A stretch of DNA of 64,000 bases from Apricaphanius iberus (taxonomy: Eukaryota; Chordata; Actinopteri; Cyprinodontiformes; Aphaniidae). Location: NCBI GenBank assembly GCA_028564705.1, contig JAPXFQ010002856.1:62001-126000 (forward strand). The letters are read 5' to 3'. Positions within the stretch are counted from its first letter, which is position 1. The number at the start of each line of letters is the position of its first letter. Positions 33,315 through 46,480 of this stretch are shown piece after piece. The notes beneath the pieces are model-generated. The model saw only the letters and a program-made list of their open reading frames with translations. It was not told the DNA's origin and did not search any database. The translations under genes and the position numbers were made by a program.

Positions 33315-36186
33315 AAACTAACATTTTACTCTGCTGTTAATCTAAGTTACCTGAGAGAAACCAGTTTTCATTGTTCCGGGTTGGATCAGAGCAGCAGGTG
33401 GAATGTAACCAAATCAAGCCTGGACAGGAAAGACAAATTAAACGCAGGAGAGATACACAACCGAAAATGTATGAGCAACATTCATCTATAGGTACATTCT
33501 ACCTCAGGTGGATTGTGCCTTCAGCTACTGATAAACAGATATACTTAGGTTCATATAAAGAATGAAGGATGCATATATTTTCAAATTTCTTTTGGCACTT
33601 TAATAACATGGATTCCCTGAAATCATTGTTGGCTTATTGACTCCCTTGAAGTCCACAGTGGAACCTGATAAAGCAGTCAGATATGAGCAAAGAGTCAATT
33701 ATTCTAGTTACCTCTGCCAGGAGGTAATGTCTTTAATCTGTTTGTCTCTTAGCAACATAACTCAAAACGTTGAGGGCTGATTTCGTAAAAATAAAGAAAT
33801 GTCAACAGAAACAGGAACAACTGTGAAACGTTTGTTTACCATCCAAGGAGCTGTGCTAACCTCTACTCCTCTCTGGTGTCAGAGAGCTCAAAGACGGCTT
33901 CATGCTACGATATAACCATGTGCACAGAAAATCAATCACTCATGTGTAAATCTCCTCCTCTGCTGGAAGAGTACAGCGATGTGTTTGAAAGACGTTTTAC
34001 TTAAAAAGTACCAAAAGTTAGAATTAGATAACATGTAGACTGGGGTGGCCCTGGTGGAGTTCTGAACTTTCTGAGTGTTACATTTATAACTAATTGATAA
34101 TGATGCATCTGACAGTTGTAGACGATTAGAATTAATCTATCTACCTACTATAGGTTGATTTTATTTCAAACTCAAAATTAAATTTGCTCAGAACAGAGGA
34201 TCAAGTTTTTAACAGGACAGGGAGCAAAGAAGTGTAGCTAAAATAAATAATAACGAAAACCTAGAAACTAATTATGACATAAAAAGAAGAGGACATTGGA
34301 CTGAGAAATGAAGAGTGACATGGAAATCTGGTGAATGTAATTAGAAGGAATAAGAACAGCTGAGGGAAAAAGACCAATAAGCACAAAGAACACAGAGAGA
34401 ATGAAATGCAAAGAATCAAACCTAAAGGGAAAAGAGTCTAACCCAAAACATGCAGAGGAAAAAAAAAACCCCGAGGAAATACCAAAGTATGACAAGACAT
34501 TAACAACAATTATGAACAACCCATAAATCATAGAAGTGGAAAGAATTAAAAAAACAAACATGTAAGTGGATTATAACAGAAAAAACTGTGATAGGATAAT
34601 TGAAAGCCATTACATCAAATGCAGATGAAAAAAACATGTTTGCATATAGCGAGGACTAAAGGTGTTTAATACGCTGGGTTTTGGCTTCAGATGAAACTGT
34701 TAAAGTGTAGGACACAAAGATCATTTTAATGACTGTCATTGTACGGTAAACACATTTTTCTGTCTGCTGAGTTTCTAGTTTGATTCATATCGAGTTCTCT
34801 GGAAACGCAAAGAATAATAAGATAGGAATGCCAGAAACCGGATCAGCAAGTCCAGCACACCCACATTCTGTGTTGTTTTCTTCTTAACATTGCCAAACCT
34901 TAACCTTAATTCACCTCTACAAGTTCTCACCTAAACCAGTCTTTAATAAAGATTATTTAGTAGACATTTCCTGACAGGAATACAGGTGTCTATAATATTT
35001 GTTTAAATCCAAGGAAATAAGAAAACTTATGTTGATAACTCGATGATTTTGTAAATCTCATTCACCCTTGAAAGTACACATCAACACAGGAGTTTAGATA
35101 TTATTGTTAATCAGTTAGAGGGATTTTTACAGATGATTTCTGATCTAAAGAAATTCCTCTCAGATTAAGAAATGGTTAACTTGATTGGTGTGGTACCTTT
35201 CCTGATTAAAATATAGAATAACTGTACAGTTGATCTTGTTGTTTGGTTTTGGTAATTCTCAATTTGAAAACGTACCATACAATACTAATTTTATTTAAAA
35301 TGCTTTAGAACCACAGCCTAAACAAAGTGTTGTCCATAAATGAAAACTACAAACATACATTTAAAGAACAAACCCACAGAGGGAAAATTCAGCTGTAAAA
35401 GCAGTAAAATCACAGGTAATTGAAGCATTTAGATTCACACAAGAAAAACATATGCAAAATGAGGAAAACACACATATAGTAAGTACAAAATCAAAGAACT
35501 AAAGTACAATGTAGTTATTCAAAATTAAACTAACATATTCAGATTTGGGGTTTGTCCAGCTGAGCAGTATAATTTAAAATATTTACAGAATGTGTATGTA
35601 TAGATGTTCATTGAAACAATATGTTATTTATAAGAGTATAAACTGTACAAAGAGAGATGTGGAAACTGAGAAAAACTGCTAATTGTAGCAGAGATGTAAA
35701 AATTCAAACAAAAACTCAAACCAAATGTAACGTCAAATGTCAAATTTCTGCTTGTGTATGCAGTTAGAACAAGAACATCTAGAATCAGAAAACTAAAACA
35801 ATGAAGAGTGTAGAGTGAGCTTAGAGTGCATTAACAGGTGTTTTAAACTTGCACCGTTCTCTTGTATTGAGGCAGCCTATAAAAGGGAGCAGATTGCTTC
35901 CATCTGTCTGCTCTTGGCTTTCTCCCTCAGCTGTTGCTTTGCTGGTTGCCTTGCTCTAACTGTATTGCTATTTTGGATCAGGTAGGATGTCTCACTTAAA
36001 TGGATAAAAACGCTGCCATCTGCTGTGTAATTAAATGTATTACAGGCTATGTCATATACTGTAGCCCCTAATGCCCCTTTTGTAGTCATTTAAATACACA
36101 CACACACACTGGGGAAAACTTTTTTTTTGCAGGCACGATCTGCAAAAGGAATTAGGATTGGTGGTGTATAAAGTTAGATTATATGA

Positions 36187-36189
<3 letters not shown>
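33315..36189. other. Upstream region of locus A, no gene seen
   Basis: AT-rich sequence without protein-like frames or clear repeats. It includes the 5' side of the leader exon, and a lone TATA box on the plus strand at 35878. Confidence 0.4.
35878..35885 (+). promoter_or_regulatory. Canonical TATA box in a possible LTR or element promoter
   Basis: CCTATAAAAGGGAGC is a consensus TATA box, followed about 30 bases on by a pyrimidine-rich stretch (CCATCTGTCTGCTCTTGG) and a donor-like ATCAG|GTAGGA at about 35980. No coding exon follows that I can recognise; the 36.3-36.6 kb sequence is not conserved. It may belong to an old retroelement. Confidence 0.35.

Positions 36190-36262
<73 letters not shown>
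36190..36262 (+). repeat. (AT)n-(GT)n compound microsatellite
   Basis: About 29 bases of AT/TA followed by about 44 bases of GT, uninterrupted. Confidence 0.95.
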
Positions 36263-36264
<2 letters not shown>

Positions 36265-36756
36265 TTTTATCCTAATTCAGGATTTTGTTTTAATTATGGT
36301 ACCCTGCTTATAGTTATTTGCAGTTGCTATAAGCTGAAGCTTGTGGTGCCATACATCCTATTGTGTGTCGTGTGGATCCCCCTCTTTCCCTGGTTGTAGT
36401 GTGGTTGTTTGTGTTTGCACTGACTTTTCCTACATGTGTGTCTGGGATGATCCCAGTGTGTCTCCAGGGATGGATTTTAATTCCCTTTCTTTTGGACTGG
36501 TACCACCACTGGTAAGATCTAGCTCTAAATAAGCAACCTGTTGATTTTGCAGGGCATTTCATTTTCTATATGGCCTGGGCTTTTTCTTAATGCTTAGTGT
36601 TTAAAAAATGTTGTGTGAGAACTAGAACCATGTCTCTTGACCCTTTTGTGAACGAACCAGATTTTTCTTTTTCATTTGGTGCGGGACCATTTTCCTGGTG
36701 GCATTGCTGCATTTCTTTCTCATTGCTCAGTTGCTTCATATTGCCACAACAGGAAT

Positions 36757-37623
36757 GCCCCTTTTCGTACTAGAGTCAAAGGGTTCAGTTCAGCAGGGTG
36801 TAGAACGGGATGGTTGTTTTTCCATTACCATCTCAGAAGTACAGTAGTGGGTGAGGACATGGGCAGGCTTAGCTTAACACAAGCTCCAGCAAAAATCTAT
36901 CAAATAGTCCTCATGACAACACAGAACCTCTCAAAATTTTAAAGACTTTTGACTCAACTCACATCTCTTAAAAATCGATCCCTACATGCCTCCATCTCCT
37001 GATCTGTGTTTTTCACGGCAGTACTGATCTAACCGGTGATCATCGACTCTGTGGAGACTCTGCAGCCTTCCAGGCCAATCCAGCCGACTCCATCTCTCTG
37101 ATCATTGCGCTGGCCTCCTGCTTGTCTGCTGCTTTACCTGCTACCAGCCTTCTTCCTCCCCGATACTGCAGCTTTCCCGCAGCTTCTCGATCCTGTCAAC
37201 AACTTCGCCTGCTCTACCACTACCCAACTGGAGCCTGCTCCAACCCACGTGTGGCAGTTGATAACAGCCCCGATCGCAGCTCCATTCGTCTTGGTGACCT
37301 GAAAAAGTAAAATAAAATCAGCAAATCACAGTTATCAGAGGTCCAAAATCAGCCAGTAACTCTGTAACTCTCTTTCCAGCTGACTGCATAGGTGTAGCCT
37401 TTCATTTCCTAAATTTCCCTCAGCGGCTACAGCTGCCAGGTAGCAGTGAGTGTGAGAATATATTACTGGACCAATCTGTGCATAGGTGGGCGTAGTGCGT
37501 CACTTCAACACGCTTCAGACCAACGCAGAGGTAGTCCAAAAAAAGGGGTTTGCTCAGACCGGACACGGGTAATGGTTCTAAACCTACCAATTCCAGACCG
37601 TTCCGGCCTAATGGAAAAGGGGC
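36757..37623. mobile_element. Possible MITE with GCCCCTTTTC ends
   Basis: The left GCCCCTTTTC (36757-36766) and right GAAAAGGGGC (37614-37623) are 10-base inverted repeats, and TTTTCCATTA follows the left end at a short distance as in the right end. GGCCC-style fish elements have such ends. No target duplication is evident and the interior is non-coding. Confidence 0.4.
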
Positions 37624-37975
37624 AATAGTTTTCAAGTGGGGCCTTTACTTTATTGTTGATACATGCATTTAAGATTCTATGTTTTATATTTGCTGCTAGA
37701 GAGTTTTCAACGATAGCACCTTAGGTAGAGATCACTGTCCAGTATTTGTTAACATACAAATAGACACAGAGAGAAAATAACTAATTTCAGAAGTCTGTAA
37801 GAGTAAAATTGAAACAGCTAATGTCCTATTTCTAAAAGTAGTGGGAACACAAAGACAAATGGTGGACACAAGAATGTACATCATCAAGAAAAGACCAGAA
37901 TCGAGAAAACATAAAAAAAAAAAAATTTCCACATCAAATATATTTTATTAATTAAAACAACTGTCAATGAAATAC

Positions 37976-38400
37976 ATCCATCCATTTGCAATTATCTTAC
38001 ACTTGTCCGGGGTCGGGTCGCAGGGGCAGCAGCTTAAGTAGAGCGGCCCAGACTTCCCTCTGCCCAGCCACTAAGGGCCAGCTCCATCTTGGTAGGGTTA
38101 GGGTTAGGTCCAAGACGTTCCTAGGCCAGCCAAGAAACAGGAGAGTCCCTTCAGCATGTCCTGGGTCTCCTACCGGTGGGATGGGCCCGGAACACCTAAC
38201 TTGGGAGGCATCCTGGAGGCATCCTGACCAGATGCCCGAGCCACCTCAACTGGCTCCTCTTGATGTGGAGAAGCAAGGGCTCGCCAAAGGGCAACCTTGG
38301 CAGAGTTCAACTCTCACCAGAAACAAGCTTGACTTACTGCTAACAATGCGAGCAATGATACCGGTCGTACAGCGACCTAACAGCAATAAAGTCCTTTGAA
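37976..38400 (+). mobile_element. LINE-tail interspersed repeat (ATCCATCCATTTGC class)
   Basis: CATCCATCCATTTGCAATTA, TCGGGTCGCAGGGGCAGCAG, CTTCAGCATGTCCTGGGTCT and CATCCTGACCAGATGCCCGA are hallmark phrases of a very common fish LINE 3' region. The local GC content is higher than the flanks. The long open frame here (37986-38399) is a by-product of that and not a gene. Confidence 0.7.
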
Positions 38401-39198
38401 TAATAATGATAAAACTGTGATGATAAAGTCCCAGGTTTATCACAAAAATAATGCTTGTGGACTTCCTATTTATTTGAACAACAAACAGCTGCTCTTATTT
38501 TGAAATATATAATGAAGATTGCAAGACTTAAAAATTAAGTATATCTAAAAAAAATGACGGGTCTTTCATATCCTGATCCGGATGAGAAGTATACTGTACA
38601 TTTCATTTGCTGGTTTTCCCAGTAAAAATCAAAATTGTCATCCCATAGAAGCAGTGTATCAGACGTTTTGTTATGTTTCAGTGTGTCTGTGTTTGTATTG
38701 GTTTGCATGTTGCGGATGAAGTAAAGAAACGATCAATAAAAAACGTTTACAGTGTGTAATTTACCAGAATGGAAATGCAGAGAACAAACTCTCATCGAAA
38801 TCAGGATACCCTGGAAGGTTATGTTTCGCCATCTACAGCTGATATCCCAATGAGCCGACGACTCTTTATTTCAGATAGCCCGTGGTTATCCCTCCAAGCA
38901 GGAAAACATTAGCCCGTTTTCCACATTATTCCCTGGGGATTATTTGGGCTGATCATCAGTGATCATAGGGCTGGTTGAGTAATAATAATAGTAGAATAAT
39001 AGATTAAATTAAGCCACAGGACAGAGAGTGAATAGGTGTGTAAACAGTGCGCTGTTGCTATAAAGACGCTACCAGAACTGGAGTCGCGTCAGGTCATGAT
39101 GACACAATCCCAAGCCCTATAAAAATGGAAATAGATTAAAATCCTAATTGATTCAGCTTCCCTCTATCTCCAAAGTCTGCAGCAGTTGTGTCAGTCTG

Positions 39199-40512
39199 AG
39201 GCCCCGTCCACACTACTGCGTTTTCGTTTAAAAACGGAGACCTTTTGCTATGTTTGCACCTCCCATCTACACTAAAACGGAGACCCAAAAAGGAGAAGTT
39301 TAGAAACGCTACCGACCCCGTTTTTAGTTTTGAAACTCCGGAGGGCGTTTTGGTGTGGACGTCTCTTTTTTTTAATTTTTTTATTTTTTTTAATTCAAAT
39401 ATCTTTATTTATCATTCAATAACGATAACAATATAAAGAAAAAAAAAACAAAAAACAAATCACAAACATTCCAGACCATGACAAAGGTAAAACAAAAAAA
39501 AAATAAAATAAACTAATTCGTATAAAACAAACATTACTAAAACATTTAGAAAAAATAAAATATGCCAGATAAATAATATAATAAATATAAGAACTATAAA
39601 GCAACTATCTGAAATAAATTAATAGATTTAAGAAGAAGTAAATAAAAACGACATTCATAGGCAGACATGTTCACTGAATATAATTTGAATAAAATTCAAT
39701 AGCTGAAATACATTTCTTATTAGATTCAACATATAGTAGGGACTCAAAATATATTCTTAATTCGATTAAAAATAATGGGATTGAGGGATTTGTATTAGAC
39801 ATTTTGGCTTTATGGATATGGAATTTACCTAGTAGTATGAAAAGGTTTATTATGTTAGATTTATTATTATGAGAGGAGAAACCAAAAATAATAATTTTCT
39901 CATCAAAGTTATACTTAATAGTAGTTTTAACTAAAAGAAAATTTTCCAAATCTTTCCAGAAACTTATACAGAATGGGCATTTATAAAATAAGTGGATGAT
40001 ATTTTCTCTATCTTTTTTGCAGAAGGTACAGCTGTCATCAATGTCAGAAAACCTGCATACAAATGCATTAGTAGGGTGGACGTCTCAAAACGGAGGACTT
40101 TAGAAACGATGACGCAGCAGATCACATTCGGCTCTATGATTGGGTGTCATCGGTCATGGCGTATCCTTCCCTGATTCGTCAGCCACCCATCACATGACCC
40201 ATCCCCGGAAGATAACATACAGAAACAGCCTGTAGTACATCATGTTAGAAACTGCAACATTGATACTGAATTACAAGCGTTACTGGTTTTGATGTCTTTG
40301 CTAGCAGCTGAGGAATGGTCAATCTGTTTCCTGTTTATACCGGCGCGCGCATGCCCAGTGTTGGAGAATGGTCACGTCATCCACGTTTTCAGTCGTTTTA
40401 ATGTGGATGGAGATCAATTCTAATACGCATGGAATACGCTAGTGTGGACGGAGATAGTTTTCGTTTTAACTCTCCGTTTCTAAACGAAAACGCAGTAGTG
40501 TGGACGGGGCCT
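39199..40512. mobile_element. MITE with long TIRs (AGGCCCCGTCCACACTACTG), carrying an L1 insertion
   Basis: The first and last 31 bases are perfect inverted repeats beginning AGGCCCCGTCCACACTACTG, continuing with only small differences. The interior has further copies of the GTGTGGACG motif and no transposase. A LINE 3' end (39366-40075) has inserted into it. The flanking target duplication is unclear. Confidence 0.8.
39366..40075 (-). mobile_element. L1-like LINE 3' end inserted in the MITE
   Basis: Minus strand: CRFSDIDDSCTFCKKDREN, IIHLFYKCPFCISFWKDLEN and FLLVKTTIKYNFDEKIIIFG, the cysteine motif and C-terminal region of L1 ORF2, then a 3' UTR and poly-A (poly-T at 39366 on the plus strand). 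GTGGACGTCTC occurs on both sides (39355-39365, 40076-40086), a target-site duplication of at least 11 bases. Classic 5'-truncated L1 insertion. Confidence 0.8.
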
Positions 40513-41989
40513 TAGAGCAGAGTCTTTAGATCATAAACTTGTCTAAGTAGCTACACAACGCAGCTGTGCTAACTAGCACGAACTTGATTAAGGGGCATGT
40601 CAAACATGTTTCAATATTTTTAATATTTCGTTTACTAGCATTCAGAGATTGGCATTAATGCTATTCAGCTCTCAAAACAATATTAGAGCTTTCTATTTAT
40701 GGCAAGTAATACTAATTTTCTCTCACAATCATTTTATTATTTTGAGCATAACATCCAGATGTGTTGAAAAATAAAAAAATAAATTAAAAAACAAAGTATA
40801 TGTAGTATTTTTGTAGTATTTTATAGCTTCTCTCCTAGATTTAACTCCTTATAACCAGGGTTGAAAGAAAGTTATAATGGCCCGGTACTGTGTTCTGTGA
40901 AAAGATTTGAAGTATTTTTACCACTCAGTATGAATAGGAACTCTCTCACATTATGCACACTAAAACATTAAACCTCTGCTTTAAATGTGTTAAATGCGAT
41001 ATAAAGATTCTGTCCTGTGACAACTAACTTTCCGCGTGCTTTTTGATGGGAAATTGATGAGAGTGGACTGAGTGAGCCTATCCAGCACCACCGAGCATTC
41101 AGATCCAGTCCACATGTGTCTTTAGATTGAGGCGTGGGCTTTGAAAATAGGCTCTGCTGCTCATTCTTTGTTAGCATGACATAAATTGAGAAGATCCATG
41201 TTTTACTATCTGAAGATGCTCAGTTTATGAAACATCCTAAGCTACTTTTTGACATTCATTTTTATTTTATTTCTAGAAAAACTTATTTAATTGTTTAAGT
41301 AGAAAAACAAAATCAGATGCAGTTATTTGCCTGTTCCCCCCCAAACAAACACACACATACAGCAACACTGACATGGAATTTAAAGCAAAATTTTACTATT
41401 AAATAGCTTAATTTATCCTCTCATTTATCACATATTTTAATTAGCAGAATACTAGCCGGAAATAAATGGCCTGTACATCCGTTCTGAACCCACAAGTTAG
41501 TATTTTGTCGGGCACAGGGTCTATTTGACAGATGTCTGCCAAACTTGAAACTGAGGCGTAATGGTACAGACCACTGCAAAGGAGGGGGAGATGGGAGGGG
41601 ACCATGGGTAGACTGGAGATAGGGAATTCATCTTTTTATGAAGTGAAATATTACATTGTATTGAATCTATTAACATACTTTTATATTTATTATGTTGTTA
41701 TTATTATTATAATCATGAGTAATTTTTCACTGGCCTATTTTTTGTGCCCCCATGGGCACTTGATGGACTATGCATAGCATGCGGGTGGAGCTTCGGCACT
41801 GATTGTACGTTTTAATTACTACGGTTTATACAATTCCAATAGAATAGAATTCAACATGGCAGCCGTATTGGATTTTTTCCCAAGAGCTGGATATTTTCGA
41901 GAGTTAAGAATCCCATATGGCTGCAATGTGATAAATTCCTAGAATTATGTTAATAAGAGTAAGTCTTGGCCTCACCAACAGTAATCAGA
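40513..41989. other. Non-coding AT-rich stretch
   Basis: No exon or clear element seen. It contains scattered AT-rich low-complexity sequence and a (TTA)n stretch near 41690. Confidence 0.4.
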
Positions 41990-42485
41990 ATCAACTTTAT
42001 TTGCCAAGCCTTGCACACACAATAAATGAATTTGAAGACATCTAAAATATTACATATATATTTATGGATAAAGCAGAATAATAAAGAAACAGCTTTCTTG
42101 TATTTACCTGTATATACAGTGTTCTACAAAATAGGAAGACAATGATGAATTATTCCAAATAAGCAGTGTGTCAAGCTGTCAAGTGTTCAGAGTGACAGCA
42201 TGTGGGAGGAAACTTTCAGTATTAACTAACTTTTCCAAAATAGCATTCTGTAGCGGCACTTAAAAGAAAAAGGTTTAACTGTTTTTGTCCAGGACGTCTT
42301 AACAGATGTCAGCTGCCCTTTTCAAGACCCTATTTTTTCCTGGATGGAGTGAAGGTCAGCCCTAAAGATTCTTTCTGCAGACCTTTATTGTATTGAGGAT
42401 GACCTATACTATACAGTGATGGACGAACAAAGGACAGACTGAATCACGATCGAGTGGAAGTGGAAATAAAGACTGGATCAGAAGT
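41990..42485 (+). mobile_element. Fish interspersed repeat (AATCAACTTTATTTGCCAAG class)
   Basis: Begins AATCAGAATCAACTTTATTT and later has AGCATGTGGGAGGAAACTTT, TTTCCTGGATGGAGTGAAGG and CCTAAAGATTCTTTCTGCAG, in the order of a well-known teleost repeat. No coding capacity. Confidence 0.6.
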
Positions 42486-42493
42486 TTGTATTT

Positions 42494-44678
42494 AAAGTGG
42501 GGGAACTAATTATTTGACCCCTCACTGTTTTTTTAAGTTTGTTCAATTAAATAGATATGAAAAGTCTCAGAATAGTATCATTTTAAAGTTAGGTTTATTT
42601 TATCAGTGACATATAGCACATCAAACAGAAAATTGATAAAATAACTTTAAACAAAAGATAGAAACTGATTTGCATTTCATTGACTGAAATGGGTATTTGA
42701 ACCACTACCAACAATTTAGTATTTTGGCTCCCACAGAGTGGTTAGATACTCCTACTCAGTCACCCTCATTAAAGACACCTGTCCTAAATAGTCACCTGTA
42801 TAAAAGACACCTGCCCACAGAATAAATCAGTCTAGCAGATTCCAAACTCTCCAACATGGGAAAGCCCAAGAGCTGTCCAAGACAAAATTTTAGACCTGCA
42901 CAGTGTTTTTTAAAGGCCGTTGCCGATAAAAAAAAATGTTTTGTCACGGATGGTCGATATCTAAAGACGATTATTAAAGCCGATATCCGAGGCAGATATA
43001 TGTATATTCTTTTTAGTGGCACACTGACTGTAAAAGACAACTGAACAATCCCTGTGTGCAATATAAATTAAAGTGTCAATAAAACTCTTTCAATATTAAT
43101 TCAACTTCAAATATAAGACAACATAAAAAGAAACTCAAAATAGTAACGTTAGTACAAATGGTTTCAGAACAATATAGAAAAAAGAGATTCAAGTTTCTTT
43201 AAGTATACAAAATAAAACTATTTCAAACAGTGACCATAATAATGGTGCTACCAGCTTAGGTAGAATCTTGACAGTATCAAAATAGAAAAAATCACCGTAA
43301 AGTAAAGCACACTACCTCATGGTAGTAAATAATAAAATCTAAAATGTGTATAAAAATAGTGCAGTCAAAGATTAAACACCCACCCAGTGTGAGGGTCCTT
43401 CTATCAGTCAAGTAGTGGCTGCAACTGGCCATACAGGTGCCTAATCTTTATTTTATTTTTTTATCAGCTTTTTAAAGCAAATATCGGCCGATATGGAAAA
43501 AATTGAATATATCGGCCCGATATACAGCGATTGGCCTCTATATAAAACCATTAGCAAGAAGCTGGTAGAGAAGGTGATGACTGTTGGTGCATCTGTTTGA
43601 AAATGGAAGGAGCAGAAAATGAGTACCAATCAACATCAGTCTGAGGCTCCCCAGCCTCAGACTGATGTCAATAATTCTGAGAAAGGTGAGAAATCCTCCT
43701 AGAACTACACAAGAGGAGTTATTTAATGACCTCAAAGTAGCTGGGACCACAGTCACCAAGAAAACCATTGGAAACACATTACACCACAATGGATTGAAAT
43801 CCTGCAGAGCTCGCAATGTCCGAACATGCGCAGGCCCGTCTGAAGTTTACCAATGAACACCTGAATGATTCAGAGAGTGACTGCTAGAAAGTGCTGCGGT
43901 CAAATGAGACCAAAATTGAGCTCTTTGCCAATAACTCATCTGGCCATATTTGGTGGAAGAAAAATGCTGCCTATGATCCCCAAAACACTGTCCCGACCAT
44001 CAGCATGGAGGTGGAAACATTTTGGTTTGGTTTTGTTTTTCTGCTAAGTGCACAGAACAACTTCACCGCATTAACAGGAAATGTATCATATTAACCTGAT
44101 CGACAACCTCCTTCCATCTGCCAGGAAACTATAAAATGGGTTGTGGATCGGTGTTCCAGCACGAAAATGACCCAAAACATACAGAAGAAGCAACAAAGGA
44201 AGTGGGTCAACAAGAAGCACATTATGGTCATGAAGTGGCCGAGTTAGTCTCTGGACCTTAATCCAATAGAAAACCTATGGAGGGAGCTGGAGGTCAACGT
44301 TGCACAGAGACAGCCTCAAAACCTTACTAATTTAGAGATGATCTGCAAAGAGGAGTGAACCAAAATCCCTTCTAAAATGTGAGCAAACTTGGTCATCAAT
44401 TATGAGAAACGTTTGATCTCTGTGCTTGCAAACAAGGATTTCCCCACAAAATATCAAGTCTTTTTTTGTTTGGGGATTCAAATACTTATTTCACTCAATA
44501 AAATGAAAATCACTTTCTATCTTTCATTTAAAGTTATTTTTTCAATTTTCTGTTTGATGTGCTATGTGTCACTGTTAAAATAAGCCTACCATTAAAATAA
44601 TACTGTTCTGAGACTTTTCATTTCTTTGTCATTGAACAAACTTACAAAAGGAGTCAAATCATTATTTATCCCACTGTA
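42494..44678 (+). mobile_element. Tc1-like transposon, transposase broken and interrupted
   Basis: Subterminal ends match in inverted orientation (GAAAAGTCTCAGAATAGTAT and ATACTGTTCTGAGACTTTTC); the right edge is ATCCCACTGTA|TA. The transposase starts MGKPKSC at 42856, is interrupted at 42901-43537, and continues LRKVRNPPRTTQEELFNDLK, KKTIGNTLHHNGLKSCRARN, TKIELFANNSSGHIWWKK, then a broken [13 protein letters not shown] and KRLISVLANKDFPTKYQ. Frameshifts in the catalytic region (including the DDE segment) make it inactive. Confidence 0.85.
42901..43537. mobile_element. hAT-like MITE inserted in Tc1 transposase
   Basis: Begins CAGTGTTTTTTAAAGGCCG and ends CGATTGGCCTCT, with TATCGGCCGATAT motifs at both sides, a known fish non-autonomous hAT class. 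It replaces about a dozen codons of the Tc1 N-terminal region (after TAGACCTGCA, resuming AAACCATTAGCAAG). Confidence 0.65.
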
Positions 44679-44752
44679 TATTAAATTAATTGATTTGTTG
44701 GTCTTTTTTATTTAATGGGCCACCATCTGTCTATAGTGTCCTGAGCTTAGAG

Positions 44753-46480
44753 CAGGGATCCCCAACTCCAGGCCTCGAGGGCCAGTATCCTAGAGGCAAG
44801 GGCGTTACTTTGTTTTTAAAATTGGTGGGGACGTAATTATAAACTTGAATGCGGTTTGAGGATATTTATTTAGCCTCCAAGTATTCATCCGTTCAATTAC
44901 AATATGCACTGCAGAGTATAAACATTGTGAAAATCGTATCTTTATTAAATCAGTACAAGTTAAAAGCAATAGGTTTAACTATTTTCCTTTTTAAACATCA
45001 CCAACATTATTCTGTCGGTTGGGAAGAATAATTAAAATCCACATCGTAGCACGAAGAACAATGTTGGATATCATATGTACTCGCACCAGTAGAATGCGCA
45101 ACAATAAAACGCTCTCCTTTTGCAACCCCAACACCATTCTGTGTGGAGAAACTTCAAATTTAACTTACAGCTGACAGTCCTGCAATAGGGCAGCTACCTG
45201 TGGTTGATCCGCATAAAGTTTTTTCAGGTGGATAAAAACCCAAATTGAATTTCACGGCTCCCGGAGGAAGTTTATTCAATGTGAGCGGCCATAACCTATG
45301 TTTTTTTAAGAGTCCCAAAGAGGAAAATGTTCATGTGTTGTTTTGGTTGAGGGAGCAGGAGGGAGTTTTTCCCGAAGTTGAGTTGATGACGCAATGCTGT
45401 CGCCATCTATCCATCCATACTTTCACTAATGGATCAAGTTATTTTTCTTTTTGATTTTTTTCGCCAACTTTGATGGAAATGTTGTCCACTCCCTGCTTCT
45501 CAGTTTCTGCGTCACAGAAGGGTCTCTGGCAGCTGGATGCAGAGATAGGGAGAATTCTGGCATGCTCTCTGCACAAATCCAGAATGTCAATATCTTATCT
45601 CTGGGAGTCTTAAACAAGCATAAATATTACATGAATATTTTGTTCCTTGCTACCCACCCGCAGTAAAGAAACCAGACTCATTAAAGACTCATTAAATTGT
45701 ATTTACAATGGTCCCTCATTTATTGCGGGAGCTCTAAAAATAACTGCAAAGTAGTCATCGTTATTTTTTACAATCATTGTTTTAAGGCTGTAAAACTCCT
45801 CTCCAACCACTTTTTTACACTTATTCCAGATATACATTAACATTTAATCACATTTCTCAATAGTTTTAATACTCAAACCTTCGTAGATATAAAACATAAA
45901 AGTATTAATACGCAATACGGTCTCTCCGCTGTTGCGCCGCTCAGTGTGTCTTTCTCCACTGAAGGTCTCTGAGCAGGTGTCATTGCCGAGTGAGGAACAT
46001 AATTATGAGTATCTTTTTTTCCTTCTGGATGAGGAAATTATTATAACCAGACATGATAAATATGGAAAGCACGCGATACATCACAGGAGGAGATTCACAA
46101 CTGCATCCAATAATGATAGAAATTAAGCCCGGTCAGGTTCGAGATCTTCAGCTCTACTGTAGCATATATGAGCAGAAAGAAACATGACTGCATAAGAAAC
46201 TGAAATGGGATGAATAAAACATTTTGTTTAGATACTGATGCGGAAACTTTACTGGGAGCAGAAGTGGCTTGTGGTCAGTAAAAATGTCTCTAGGCTAGAG
46301 GTTTTACTTCTTTCCCTAGTTCAACACACCAGAATCTAATGATGGCTCGTTAGCAGGCCTCTACAGAACTTTGCCATGCTGAGAAAGAAGTTGGACAATT
46401 TGAATCAGCTGTGTTGGAGCAGAGACGCATCTAAAACCGGTAGGGCACCGGCCCTCGAGGCCTGGAGTTTGGGATCCATG
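44753..46480. mobile_element. Non-autonomous hAT element, TIR CAGGGATCCCCAACTCCAGG
   Basis: Left end CAGGGATCCCCAACTCCAGG continues CCTCGAGGGCC; the right end GGCCCTCGAGGCCTGGAGTT continues TGGGATCCATG. Flanks GCTTAGAG (44745-44752) and ACTTAGAG (46481-46488) are an 8-bp duplication with one mismatch. The interior is non-coding, 1.7 kb in total. It lies just 3' of the HSPA12-like terminal exon. Confidence 0.8.

Noticed and set aside
34268..34561. 97-residue hydrophobic minus-strand frame
   Set aside because: Phe/Leu/Ser-rich translation of A-rich DNA with no splice context; chance frame.
37986..38399. 137-residue plus-strand frame
   Set aside because: It lies entirely in a GC-rich LINE-tail repeat and has no protein-like conservation.
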